A DNA stretch of 64,000 nucleotides from Hydrogenophaga sp. 2FB (GCF_005503365.1 NZ_SCML01000016.1:1-64000); one strand, 5' to 3'; counted from the stretch's first letter, positions 16,573 through 24,981 are shown. The notes: generated from the letters alone by a model not told the origin. Numbers and translations are program-made.

Positions 16573-17499
16573 CTATCGCAATGTCCCAGCAACGGACTTG
16601 ACTTGGTCTCTCAGCCACCGGCATGAGGACGATGTGTGCGAGCGTTCGTGCCACAACTGGTAGTACGCCAACTTGGGCAGGTGGATGGGGCAATCAACAA
16701 CTGCCAACGGCAATGCCTCTGTAAATCGGCGGCAGAATTGAAGCCCCGTTGTCAGGACGAGCTGGCTTGAGGCGACCATCTGAGGCATCAGGTTGAAATG
16801 AGCGCATCGCGCTGCAATGTTGCGTTGCAGGCCGAGCGATTGGAGTTGCTCGTCGATCACGTTGCGCGCGCCAAGATGCGTCGGCGTATTGGTGATGTGT
16901 TGGGCATTGAGCCAGCTCTTTGTCGTCCATCCACTTTGTATTGCGGGGTGTGAACGGGAGACCAGGCATACGATCTCGTCTGTAAACAGGCTGCCGATGT
17001 ACAGCTCACCGGGTGGTTTCACCCAATTCCCCACGACCACATCCAGGCCACCTTCAGCGAGCCGCTCCGAATAGTCAGAATCCGCGGACAACGGATGGAT
17101 ATCTATACGGCAACAGGGTGCCAGTCGCTTGATTTTTGACACCAGCAGCGGCAGGAAAACGGGGTCGAGCGAATCCGTGGCGGCGAGATGGAACGTGCGC
17201 TCCGTGGTCTGTGGGTCAAAGCCCAGAGCGGTGGAAAAAAGTGTTTCGGTGGCCTGCAGGATGCCCGCGATGGGCTCGATCATGCGCATACCGGCATCGG
17301 TGGGGATCATGAGGTGGCCAGCCCGCACCAGGAGCGGGTCGCCAGACAAGTGGCGCAGCCGCTTCAGGACGACGGAGACCGCGGGTTGGTGCATTCCCAG
17401 GCGCAGCGCCGCTTTGGACACGCTGCGTTCCATGAGCAAGGTGTGCAGCACACGTATCGTGTGGAGATCCAGATTGGAGAGGAGCGATGGGGCTCTCAT
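16573..17499 (-). CDS. LysR-family transcriptional regulator
   Basis: The 308-residue protein has an N-terminal winged helix (LDLHTIRVLHTLLMERSVSKAALRLGMHQPAVSVVLKRLRHLSGDPLLVR). It is followed by an effector domain with the RTFHLAATDSLDPVFLP and GLDVVVGNW blocks, of the NodD/NahR-like branch. ATG 17499 is used; an ATG at 17550 would add 17 residues not typical of the family. It is transcribed in the same direction as the Rieske cluster and ends 13 bases from the end of the convergent S8 peptidase gene. It marks the start of a lower-GC block. Confidence 0.85.
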   Translation of the reverse strand: MRAPSLLSNLDLHTIRVLHTLLMERSVSKAALRLGMHQPAVSVVLKRLRHLSGDPLLVRAGHLMIPTDAGMRMIEPIAGILQATETLFSTALGFDPQTTERTFHLAATDSLDPVFLPLLVSKIKRLAPCCRIDIHPLSADSDYSERLAEGGLDVVVGNWVKPPGELYIGSLFTDEIVCLVSRSHPAIQSGWTTKSWLNAQHITNTPTHLGARNVIDEQLQSLGLQRNIAARCAHFNLMPQMVASSQLVLTTGLQFCRRFTEALPLAVVDCPIHLPKLAYYQLWHERSHTSSSCRWLRDQVKSVAGTLR

Positions 17500-17530
17500 A
17501 CCGATCCATGCCTTGCGGCAGAAGGCCAGC

Positions 17531-17818
17531 TCAATAGAGGACCACCCCACGAGTCGACTCGCCGCGCTTCATCCGGTCGAAGCCTTTGTTGATGTCGGCC
17601 AGCGGCATCGTGTGGGTGATGAGATCGTCGATGTTGATCTTGCCTTCCATGTAGATGCCTTCGGGGTCCGCGCCCGAGAGCGCGTAGTAGTCGGTGTGGC
17701 AGATGCCGGTGGCCTTGATCTCCACCAGCACTTCGCCGAACTTGGGACCTTGCAGGTCCACGGTTTCGGTGGTGAGGGGTTGGCCTGCTGTCCAGGCCAC
17801 GGCGGCTTGCGTCTTCAT
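17531..17818 (-). pseudogene. Internally deleted S-(hydroxymethyl)glutathione dehydrogenase (class III ADH) remnant
   Basis: The 95-codon frame joins the first ~54 residues of class III alcohol dehydrogenase (MKTQAAVAWTAGQPL, ATGICHTDYYALSGADPEG, with the first catalytic Zn Cys at residue 40) directly to its last ~40 residues (YMEGKINIDDLITHTMPL to STRGVVLY). The normal protein has about 370 residues, so roughly 270 are missing, including the second zinc site and the NAD-binding fold. The junction is near 17651-17656 and the frame is kept. The ATG overlaps the preceding gene stop (ATGA). The intact enzyme oxidises the glutathione adduct of formaldehyde, which fits an operon with a demethylating Rieske oxygenase. 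Confidence 0.85.
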
Positions 17819-18900
17819 TTGGTGTTCTCCAGCGCAGAGGGGGTCACGGTGGCCGGCAAGCTTCTTGGGCTTTCCGCGGCGATGCTGTCCCACGTCGATC
17901 GCAGCCATCGCGCGATTGCCACGTTCTGGTCGAACAGGGAGTACTTCGCGTTCTCGCCATAGTCGGCCATGTCGATCATGTCCGCCGTGAGATACCGCAA
18001 CGGGCTGCCGGGTGTGTCGCGGTGGTGGCGAAACATCCGACGCACAATTTCTTTGGCGGGCTCCACGCGGTAGGCATGCCATTGGGAATGCCATTCACCG
18101 GGATGTGGCCTGACGAAGGGGTACTGGCAAGGCCGCCCGTAGGATCCGCCGGCATAGCTGTTGTTGTCCTTGATCGCCCAGATGTTCTTCGGACCGGCGG
18201 GTGACACCGGTCGAACCTGGAGCCAATGAACCGTGTTCGTCGCGATCCAGCGATCGAGCACATTCCCGTCCTGGTATGGGTCGATGATCAATGCACCGCT
18301 TTCCACGTCGTCGCGGATGCCGATGATGTCCTGCTCTTCAGGGTTGTCCAGCTTGATCAAGACATGGCTGTGGTCGAGAACGAACTTGAAAGGTATGCCT
18401 TCCTGTCGGATTCTTTCCGCGATCGGCTCGATGCGCCGAGGGTCTTCTGACCACATGTAGATGTGATTTTCAAAGCCGATCTCGATGCCGATGCGTTCGC
18501 CCAGCTCATGCGCCAGCAGGTAGAAGTCGACAATTTCGTCGTCCGTCACAACGGTGCCGCGATCGTGGCGGATGTGGAGCATGACGTCGTGGAACTCGGC
18601 GCCACCTTCCATGCTGACGCGAAGGTTCTTCTCCAGCAATTTCTCGTCCTTGCCGGCGGTGTACCACCACAGCCCGGTCCGGATCGGTATGCCGTGGCGC
18701 TGAGACGCTTCCAGGTACTCCCGTTCCTCGCCGGGTTGTGGCATGCGGTCGAAGTGGTCAAAGACACCCGCCGCCTTCACCATCCGGAACTGCTCGTCCA
18801 CCGACGTGGGTGTGCCTTCTACGTGCACGACACCTCGGCCGTTGCAACCCAGAGAGAAGGGGAATTTCATGGGATGGCTACTGTGCGTCGTATTCGTCAT
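17815..18900 (-). CDS. Xylose-isomerase-like TIM-barrel protein
   Basis: The 361-residue protein looks like a sugar isomerase/AP-endonuclease-2-type TIM barrel. It has metal-ligand-like acidic and His positions in GIEIGFENHIYMWS, FKFVLDHSHVLIKLD and ATNTVHWLQVRPV. Its precise reaction is not recognisable. It lies between the Rieske oxygenase and the dehydrogenase remnant with stop/start overlaps on both sides, so it belongs to the same operon and probably acts on a demethylated or ring-derived product. ATG 18900 is supported by a GGAG ten bases upstream; ATG 18870 lacks one. It has no signal peptide. Confidence 0.7.
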   Translation of the reverse strand: MTNTTHSSHPMKFPFSLGCNGRGVVHVEGTPTSVDEQFRMVKAAGVFDHFDRMPQPGEEREYLEASQRHGIPIRTGLWWYTAGKDEKLLEKNLRVSMEGGAEFHDVMLHIRHDRGTVVTDDEIVDFYLLAHELGERIGIEIGFENHIYMWSEDPRRIEPIAERIRQEGIPFKFVLDHSHVLIKLDNPEEQDIIGIRDDVESGALIIDPYQDGNVLDRWIATNTVHWLQVRPVSPAGPKNIWAIKDNNSYAGGSYGRPCQYPFVRPHPGEWHSQWHAYRVEPAKEIVRRMFRHHRDTPGSPLRYLTADMIDMADYGENAKYSLFDQNVAIARWLRSTWDSIAAESPRSLPATVTPSALENTK

Positions 18901-19994
18901 GTCGTCGTCTCCGTGGCGCCGAGGGTCATGGCAGGGCTTTGCACCAGGCGTTTGTCGATTGCGTTCGTTTGAAGTGCTTTCACGAAAGCATCCTTGCCAT
19001 CCAGGGCGGCCAGCGACAGTTCACGCATCCACTTGCGGTACTGGTTAGACACCTTGTCGGTGACCAGTGAAACCTCGTCCATCGTGATCTCCGCCGGTGT
19101 CTGCGATTCGATGATGGGCTGATCCTCCAGCAGCACTTGCTTCTGGAAGGCGAGATGCGCGTTGTCGGGGTCATCGTCCTTCTGCGCACGACTGACGATC
19201 AGGAAATTCCGGCAGTGGCTCTCATCGATGGGGCTGGCCGTGGTCCAGAGCGTGAAGGTCGTGCCGTCGCGGTACAGGCTGATCACCAGGTTGATCGAGT
19301 AAGGCATTGAGCAACGGTAGGTGAAGGAGCCCAGCGGCGAGTTCTCAGGAAGTTTGTCCTGCATTTCCGGGGGCGGCTCGATGGCGAAGCGCATTTCGCC
19401 GTCAACCCGATCCACAGAAGGAACAGGTGGCCTGTCGAAGCCTGGGTCGTACAACGTCCCCGGGTGCACGAAGGCGAAATGAGAGAGATCGGTGAAGTTC
19501 TCCCAGCGCCGCTCCGGCGCCGTGTTCCACACATAGGAAGGAACGACCACGTTGCGCATCTCGGGCTTGTCCCACTCGCTGAAGTAGGGGATCTCCGTGC
19601 ATTGCCACGAGCTGTCCAGGCGAACCCAGACCAGGTCGTAGCGCATTTCGCATTCGTAGGCAGGGCTGCGGGCCTTGCGCGGAATGGGCTGTTCAGGGCA
19701 CGCGGGAATGTGCACCGTCCGGCCACTCGCGTCGTAGCGCCAGCCGTGGTAGTTGCATCGCAACTGATCGCCTTCGACCGCCCCCCTGGACAGCGCCGCG
19801 GATCGGTGCGCACACCGGTCCTGCATCACGGCGATCTTGCCGGCGAGGTTCGCAACCACCAGCTTTTCGCCGAGCAGCGTGACCGCGAGCGGACCTCGGC
19901 CTGAAGGATTTGCCTGCTCCAGCTCCTCACGGGTGCACACCGGATGCCAGAAGTGGCGGAGAAAACTGCGGTCTTCGATCAAGGGCTTGCTCAT
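18897..19994 (-). CDS. Rieske non-haem iron oxygenase, large subunit (VanA/PobA type)
   Basis: In the 365-residue oxygenase the [2Fe-2S] ligands are Cys61, His63, Cys80 and His83 (CAHRSAALSR..., RCNYHGWRY). The mononuclear iron motif is Asp169-x2-His172-x4-His177 (FTDLSHFAFVHPG). The N-terminal SFLRHFWHPVCTREEL and overall length match the vanillate-O-demethylase/phthalate-oxygenase branch, in which one alpha subunit works with a PDR-type reductase. AGGAG is seven bases from the ATG. The formaldehyde dehydrogenase remnant in the same operon suggests a demethylase role; the substrate is open. Confidence 0.88.
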   Translation of the reverse strand: MSKPLIEDRSFLRHFWHPVCTREELEQANPSGRGPLAVTLLGEKLVVANLAGKIAVMQDRCAHRSAALSRGAVEGDQLRCNYHGWRYDASGRTVHIPACPEQPIPRKARSPAYECEMRYDLVWVRLDSSWQCTEIPYFSEWDKPEMRNVVVPSYVWNTAPERRWENFTDLSHFAFVHPGTLYDPGFDRPPVPSVDRVDGEMRFAIEPPPEMQDKLPENSPLGSFTYRCSMPYSINLVISLYRDGTTFTLWTTASPIDESHCRNFLIVSRAQKDDDPDNAHLAFQKQVLLEDQPIIESQTPAEITMDEVSLVTDKVSNQYRKWMRELSLAALDGKDAFVKALQTNAIDKRLVQSPAMTLGATETTT

Positions 19995-20062
19995 GATGTC
20001 TCCTGGTTGTTGTATGAAATTCGGCGCGCGTCGTCGGGTGGCCATGCATTTCGTCCGATGGA

Positions 20063-21043
20063 CTACCGGTCCAGGACGAGCACGGGTGTATGGGATCGAG
20101 AAACGCAGGGAAGGATGTGCGTGTTGCTCAAACGCTCCGCGTTGCTCAGGTAGGCGTCTCGGTGGTCCGGCGTACCTTCCAGGACCCGGGTCAGGCATGT
20201 CCCGCACACCCCCTGCTCGCAGGAGGTGTCCAGGTCGATGCCGGCCCGGGCCATCGCGCCCACGATCGTCTCGCCCACATGGACGTCGCAGCGCATGCCG
20301 GTTTTGTGCATGACGACGGTGAAGGGACGCTCCGGCCTCGCCAGCGCGCTGTCGTCCGCCTGGAAGCGCTCGAAGTGCAGGTGTTCTGTCGGCCACCGAT
20401 GCGCCGCGATGTCTTCCACGGCTGCCATGAAAGCACCAGGACCACAGCAGTACGCGTGGGCATCGGAGCCCGGTGGCTGAAGCACCTCTTCGAGCACCTT
20501 TCGGGTTTGCGCACCATCCAGGCCCGCATGGATGTGAAGGCGCCCTTCCAGGCGCGCGGTCTCAAGCCGATCCAGGAAAGCGACGTGCGATGGCCCGCGC
20601 ACAAAATAGTGCAGCTCGTACGCCTTTTCCAGAAGGCTCAGCTTCTGCATCATCGCCAGCAGCGGCGTGATGCCAATGCCGCCTGCCAGCAGCAAATGAG
20701 ACGAGCCCTCTCGCGCGAGAGGAAAGTGGTTGTGTGTGGAACCCAACACGATGCGGCCACCGACCTGCAACGCATGCAGGTGCCTGGACCCCCCGCGCGA
20801 TAACGTCTCCTTCTTGACACCGAACACATAGGCATCGGTCTCGTCCGGCGCGTTGCATAGCGAGTAATGCCTTGTGAGTGTTGGCAATCCGGCGCGTTGG
20901 AGGATGAATTCAACATGTGCCCCTGGTTCGGTGCGATCCAGTGGCAGGCCATCTTCGGGTACAAGCTCGAAGCCGAAAACTCCTTCAGCGGTTTCCCACT
21001 TGCGGCGTACTACAAACGGTCTGCGTTTCACGGACAACTCCAT
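20063..21043 (-). CDS. PDR/VanB-type oxygenase reductase
   Basis: The 326-residue reductase has the phthalate-dioxygenase-reductase order. First an FMN/FAD barrel (RRKWETAEGVFGFELVPE, LTRHYSLCNAPDE), then an NAD domain (LLLAGGIGITPLLAMM, YCCGPGAFMAAV). A C-terminal plant-type ferredoxin follows with CEQGVCGTC and a fourth Cys in HILPCVSRS. It feeds electrons to the Rieske oxygenase encoded 69 bases downstream. Start 21043 (MELSVKRR) aligns with the usual family N-terminus but lacks a clear ribosome binding site; an ATG at 21082 is an alternative. A 20-bp repeat about 100 bases upstream is a candidate operator. Confidence 0.88.
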   Translation of the reverse strand: MELSVKRRPFVVRRKWETAEGVFGFELVPEDGLPLDRTEPGAHVEFILQRAGLPTLTRHYSLCNAPDETDAYVFGVKKETLSRGGSRHLHALQVGGRIVLGSTHNHFPLAREGSSHLLLAGGIGITPLLAMMQKLSLLEKAYELHYFVRGPSHVAFLDRLETARLEGRLHIHAGLDGAQTRKVLEEVLQPPGSDAHAYCCGPGAFMAAVEDIAAHRWPTEHLHFERFQADDSALARPERPFTVVMHKTGMRCDVHVGETIVGAMARAGIDLDTSCEQGVCGTCLTRVLEGTPDHRDAYLSNAERLSNTHILPCVSRSHTPVLVLDR

Positions 21044-21143
21044 CCAATTCAAATCTGAGTTCCTCGGAACCCGTTGAGGCATCGCTTTGACGGTCAGAAT
21101 ATCGATCCACCACCATCCATGAAAGCGCATGCGCTAGACAGCC

Positions 21144-21163
21144 CGTTTCATTTCTGGAACAGC
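21144..21163. promoter_or_regulatory. Candidate operator, copy 1 of an identical 20-bp site
   Basis: CGTTTCATTTCTGGAACAGC contains TTC-N7-GAA, a T-N11-A arrangement typical of LysR regulator sites. It lies about 100 bp upstream of the reductase start and about 97 bp before the divergent LysR gene. The identical sequence recurs at 23413-23432 at the same distance from another gene. Confidence 0.65.
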
Positions 21164-21259
21164 CCAGGCGATTTGTTGGCGTACTGTCAGCGGGTGATTT
21201 GACGAAGAACAAAACCCAAGACGACATCGCGTGCTTGGGACAACGGCCAAGGACACCCC

Positions 21260-22204
21260 ATGAACATGGATCTGAAGTTGATCGAGGCTTTCGCACTCAT
21301 CATGCGGATGGGAAGCCTCACAAAAGCCGAGGCACAGTCCGGCATATCGAAGGCCACGCTCAGCCGACATATCCAGCGGCTGGAAGAGCAGCTCGGCGTC
21401 CAGTTGCTTGTGCACTCTCCGCGCAAGATCCTGCCCACGGATGCGGGCCGCGCGTTTCAAGTGCACTGCGATACCTTGCTCGCAGAGGTGAACGCACGGA
21501 TTGAAGCCGCGAGCACCGAAGTTCAGGAGATCGGCAGCGGTGGGAAGGGGCGGCTGTGCATTCTGTCGGACAACCAGTTCGTCACCACGTTCGTCTCTCA
21601 GGTTACCCGCCTGTATCTGGAGCGGTTTCCAAACATCGAGTGCGAGTTGCACATTGGCGGCCGTGCCGACTCGCCACACCTGGATGAGGTGGATTGTTAC
21701 GTCTGTGCCGAAGCGCCCGACATTCCGAATCTGGTCGGCAAACTGGTGGGGCGCCTGAGCTATGGCCTCTACGCCAGCCCCGCGTACATACGCCGAGCGG
21801 GCATGCCATCGTCTCCGACACAGCTTGTAGACCATGCCTCCATTCGACTGCGCGAAAGCGATTCGGCTTCAACGTCGATGCTGCATTCGGAGAATTCGTC
21901 CCATCCCTATACGGCCCGATCGGCGATGAAGACCAACGACTATTGGGTCATGAAGACGTTCTGCATCGATGGCCTGGGCATCGCGCTGATGCCCGATTTT
22001 TTTGCGCGCCCGGAAGTGGCGCACGGCAGCCTGGTGCCCGTCCTTCCACAGTGGAAGCCCGAGCGGCGCCGCGTGTACTGCGTCTATCAGAAGCAGCGGT
22101 ACATGGGCAAGAAGCTGCGGGCATTCATCGACTTGCTCAACAAGAGCATCGAGGACATTGACAAGTTCAACAGCTACGTGACCCTAGTCCGCTCCAATGC
22201 TTGA
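21260..22204 (+). CDS. LysR-family transcriptional regulator, divergent from the Rieske operon
   Basis: The 314-residue protein has a LysR helix-turn-helix (LIEAFALIMRMGSLTKAEAQSGISKATLSRHIQRLEEQLGVQLL) and a substrate-binding-protein-like effector domain ending with a poorly conserved tail (SIEDIDKFNSYVTLVRSNA). It is divergently transcribed from the reductase/oxygenase operon and shares an intergenic region with a 20-bp T-N11-A site, so it is the best candidate regulator of that operon. Starts at 21260 and 21266 (MDLKL) are both plausible. Base composition is clearly less GC-rich than in the flanking regions. Confidence 0.85.
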   Translation: MNMDLKLIEAFALIMRMGSLTKAEAQSGISKATLSRHIQRLEEQLGVQLLVHSPRKILPTDAGRAFQVHCDTLLAEVNARIEAASTEVQEIGSGGKGRLCILSDNQFVTTFVSQVTRLYLERFPNIECELHIGGRADSPHLDEVDCYVCAEAPDIPNLVGKLVGRLSYGLYASPAYIRRAGMPSSPTQLVDHASIRLRESDSASTSMLHSENSSHPYTARSAMKTNDYWVMKTFCIDGLGIALMPDFFARPEVAHGSLVPVLPQWKPERRRVYCVYQKQRYMGKKLRAFIDLLNKSIEDIDKFNSYVTLVRSNA

Positions 22205-22237
22205 TCTTCACGTGGCCATTCCAGCGCGGTTCGGCCC

Positions 22238-23314
22238 CTACTGACGAGGGAACCGGCTCGAGACACCTTGAACGTAGTAGTTCATGCGCTGCAGCGCGTC
22301 GTCGGTCATTCGAGTCCCTGGCTTCTGTCGCTCCTGACCGTCCTGGTCAACGACGGGGCCGTCAAACGGGTGCAGCTTTCCCGTGGCGATCGCCTCCGTC
22401 GCACGGGCAACCTCTTGTCGCACGGACGGCGGAACCTCCGGGCCGAAGGGCGCCAGTTTCACGACGCCTTCCTTGACGCCGAGCCAGTCGTTGGTGGGCT
22501 TCCAGGTCCCCGCCAGCGCGCGCTTGGCAATGTCGGTGTAGTAGGGGCCCCATTCGTGCACCGTGGCGGTCAGGGACTTCTTCGGCGCGAACTTCGACAT
22601 ATCCGAGTGGTAGCCGATCGAATGCACGCCCCGCGAATCGGCCGCCTGTACCACGGCCACCGAGTTCGTGTGGTGCGTCACGACATCCACCCCCAGATTG
22701 ATGAGGCTGATGGCCGCATCGCGCTCTTTCGGCGGATCAAACCACGCATTGATCATCACGACCTTGACTTCGGCCTTGGGATTGACGCTGCGCATACCCC
22801 GCGCAAAAGCGTTCACGCCCTGAACCACCTCTGGAATTGGAATGGCGGCAACGTAGCCGGCCACACCGCTCTTGCTCATTCGCCCGGCGACGATGCCCGC
22901 CAGGTAACGGCCTTCGTAGAAACGGGCGTTGTAGCTACCCGCATTGCCACTTTGTTTGTAACCCGTGGCGTTCATGAACGACACGCCCGGGTTGTCGCGC
23001 GCGACCCGCAAGGTGGGTTCCATATAGTCGAACCCCACCGTGAAGATCAACTTCGTGCCATCACCAATCATGGACTGCATCACCTGCGCAGCATCTTGAC
23101 CGTTGACCGACTCCACTTTCACCGAGGTGACCTTGCCTGCCAGTGCTTTTTCCATTTCCAGGCGGCCCGTATCGTGTTGATAGGTCCAACCCGCATTGCC
23201 CACGGGATCGAAGTAAATGAAGCCGGCCTTCAACGGCTGCTGCGCCAGGGCTGCGGCTGGCACCGTTAGCACGAAGGCTGCAGTCGAAAAGAATCTCTGT
23301 ACAACGTGATTCAC
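22238..23314 (-). CDS. BMP-family ABC transporter substrate-binding protein (orphan)
   Basis: The 358-residue protein has a signal peptide (RFFSTAAFVLTVPAAALAQ). The Bmp/PnrA-type fold shows in KAGFIYFDPVGNAGWTYQHDTGR, KLIFTVGFDYMEPTLRVA, FYEGRYLAGIVAGRMSKS and GVDVVTHHTNSVAVVQAA. Relatives bind nucleosides or other small cyclic compounds and work with an ATPase and two permeases, none of which is nearby. The GTG start at 23314 has AAGGAG seven bases upstream. A 20-bp site identical to the one before the Rieske operon lies about 100 bp upstream, suggesting it imports the substrate of that pathway. Confidence 0.85.
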   Translation of the reverse strand: MNHVVQRFFSTAAFVLTVPAAALAQQPLKAGFIYFDPVGNAGWTYQHDTGRLEMEKALAGKVTSVKVESVNGQDAAQVMQSMIGDGTKLIFTVGFDYMEPTLRVARDNPGVSFMNATGYKQSGNAGSYNARFYEGRYLAGIVAGRMSKSGVAGYVAAIPIPEVVQGVNAFARGMRSVNPKAEVKVVMINAWFDPPKERDAAISLINLGVDVVTHHTNSVAVVQAADSRGVHSIGYHSDMSKFAPKKSLTATVHEWGPYYTDIAKRALAGTWKPTNDWLGVKEGVVKLAPFGPEVPPSVRQEVARATEAIATGKLHPFDGPVVDQDGQERQKPGTRMTDDALQRMNYYVQGVSSRFPRQ

Positions 23315-23412
23315 GGTTCGCTCCTTGCGATGATGTCGGCATTAAAAGTTCTCCTGCCAGGCACAATTTATCGGGGCGGCGCTTGCGGTGAAAGCCGTGG
23401 CGCGAGACGGCG

Positions 23413-23432
23413 CGTTTCATTTCTGGAACAGC
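23413..23432. promoter_or_regulatory. Candidate operator, copy 2 of an identical 20-bp site
   Basis: CGTTTCATTTCTGGAACAGC here is identical in 20 of 20 bases to 21144-21163 and stands 99 bp upstream of the BMP-type gene start, against 101 bp for the other copy and the reductase. No other gene lies between it and that start. Confidence 0.65.
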
Positions 23433-23542
23433 GGAAGTCATGTGAGGGAACCAGATGCAAGTCGGATGAACCGCGGTGGTTGGCATGCTGCTGCCACACC
23501 TGGCGCAAAAGGCGTTCTCGCTGAGCGAGCGTTGATCGCGCT

Positions 23543-24193
23543 TCACCACTTCGCGGGCAAGTCCTTGCACAGCACGATCCAGCGCTCCCGCACATCGATG
23601 TAGCCACCCCGCTCCAGGTCCTTGAGCAGGCGGCTCACCATTTCGCGCGAACAGGCCAGGTGCTGCGCGATCTGCTGGTGCGTCACGCGCTCCTTCAAGG
23701 CGCGCTCGCCGCTGGCATCGGGGTTGCCCGCCATGCTGTTGAGCAGGTTCACCAGGCGGCCATAGACGTCGATCAAGGCCACACTGCGCGCGCTGTTCGT
23801 GGCCAAGCGCGCGCGGCGGATCAGACGGGCCATGAGCTCCAGCGCGAATTCCGGATGGTCGGCGATATAGCCGAGCAGCGTGGCGCGCGTGACCACCGAG
23901 CAGGTGGCGTTTTGGGCCGCCTCCACGTTGGCCGAACGCGGCCCGCCATCGAGCGACATTTCTCCCACGTACTCCAGCGGGCCATACAGCCCCAGGGTCA
24001 GTTCGCGCCCCTCGCTGTCCGACACGAACGCGCGCAAACGCCCCTGCATGACGATGTAGAGCGTGTCGCCGGTGTCGCCTTCCTGAATCAGCAATGCGCC
24101 GCGCCGGTACCGGCGCAACACCCCAAGGGCCGCGAGGGCTTCAATGTGGTGGGTCTGGGGGGAATCGACGAAGGGCGCAGCTGAGGCGGGCAT
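23543..24193 (-). CDS. CRP-type transcriptional regulator
   Basis: The 216-residue protein has an N-terminal cyclic-nucleotide-binding domain with YVGEMSLDGGPRSANVEA. It keeps the GE...RS...A phosphate-binding cassette that binds cAMP in CRP. A C-terminal winged helix follows with VTHQQIAQHLACSREMVSRLLKDLERGGYI. cAMP binding is thus plausible, and an adenylate cyclase is encoded 10 kb away. It follows the LuxR-type gene by six bases, so both are likely co-transcribed. Targets are unknown. Confidence 0.87.
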   Translation of the reverse strand: MPASAAPFVDSPQTHHIEALAALGVLRRYRRGALLIQEGDTGDTLYIVMQGRLRAFVSDSEGRELTLGLYGPLEYVGEMSLDGGPRSANVEAAQNATCSVVTRATLLGYIADHPEFALELMARLIRRARLATNSARSVALIDVYGRLVNLLNSMAGNPDASGERALKERVTHQQIAQHLACSREMVSRLLKDLERGGYIDVRERWIVLCKDLPAKW

Positions 24194-24199
24194 CCATGC

Positions 24200-24895
24200 T
24201 CACGGGTGGGAAAACTCCGTGGCATTGTGCGACATCGGCGCAATGATGCGCAAGGCGGGCACCACCGGGGGCAGGCTGTTGACCCGTTGCAGCAGGCTGC
24301 GGATGCTGGACGCACCGGCTTTGACGCGCAGTGTCTTGATCTGGCTGCGCACGGTCGACTCGGCCACGCCATGCAGGCGCGCGATCTCGCCGATCGGCAA
24401 CCCCCGGCATAGATGCACGAGCACCGACTCTTCGCTGCGGCTCAGGTTGAGCGAGCGGGAAAACATGCGCACCGCGAGGTTGTCGCAGCTGCTCTGGCGC
24501 GACATCAACACCAGCACGGAAGGCGCATCGGCTTCCAGCGGGTGGCTCAGCGGGGTGAAGGCGAGTGAAAGTTCTCTGTCGTCCACATGCATCATCACCA
24601 GCTTGCGCTGGCCGCGGAACGACGATTCGATGGCTTCCTGGATCTGCTCCGTGAACGCGGTGCGGCTGCCCAGCAGGCAGTTGCCGATCGATCGGACGAT
24701 GCAGCCCCTGGCCAGTTCGTGGCGCGCCAGATGGTTCGCATGCAGGATGCCGCCTTGCGGATCGATGATCAACATGCCGTAGTCGATCTCGTCGAACACC
24801 CGCATGAGGTGCGGTCGCCCGATGCCGGCACGCACGCCGGTGCTGTCCATCTGCGCCGCGCCACTGTTCCAACCCGACTCTGCTGTCTGCAACAT
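24200..24895 (-). CDS. LuxR-type regulator with PAS-like sensor
   Basis: The 231-residue protein has an N-terminal PAS-like region (LMRVFDEIDYGMLIIDPQGGILHANHLARHELARG) and a C-terminal LuxR/GerE helix-turn-helix (LSRSEESVLVHLCRGLPIGEIARLHGVAESTVRSQIKTLRVKAGASS). The C-terminus trails off in about 25 nonconserved residues. AGGAG stands seven bases before the ATG. Gene order luxR-crp with six bases between suggests a small regulatory operon; the signal is unknown. Confidence 0.82.
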   Translation of the reverse strand: MLQTAESGWNSGAAQMDSTGVRAGIGRPHLMRVFDEIDYGMLIIDPQGGILHANHLARHELARGCIVRSIGNCLLGSRTAFTEQIQEAIESSFRGQRKLVMMHVDDRELSLAFTPLSHPLEADAPSVLVLMSRQSSCDNLAVRMFSRSLNLSRSEESVLVHLCRGLPIGEIARLHGVAESTVRSQIKTLRVKAGASSIRSLLQRVNSLPPVVPALRIIAPMSHNATEFSHP

Positions 24896-24981
24896 CGCTC
24901 ACTCCTATCAACGGATGAGCCAGTCTAGGCAGCACAGCCCTGGGCAGGGTGTGCGCGGGTGCCGTGAGCTTTGTGACTTAT

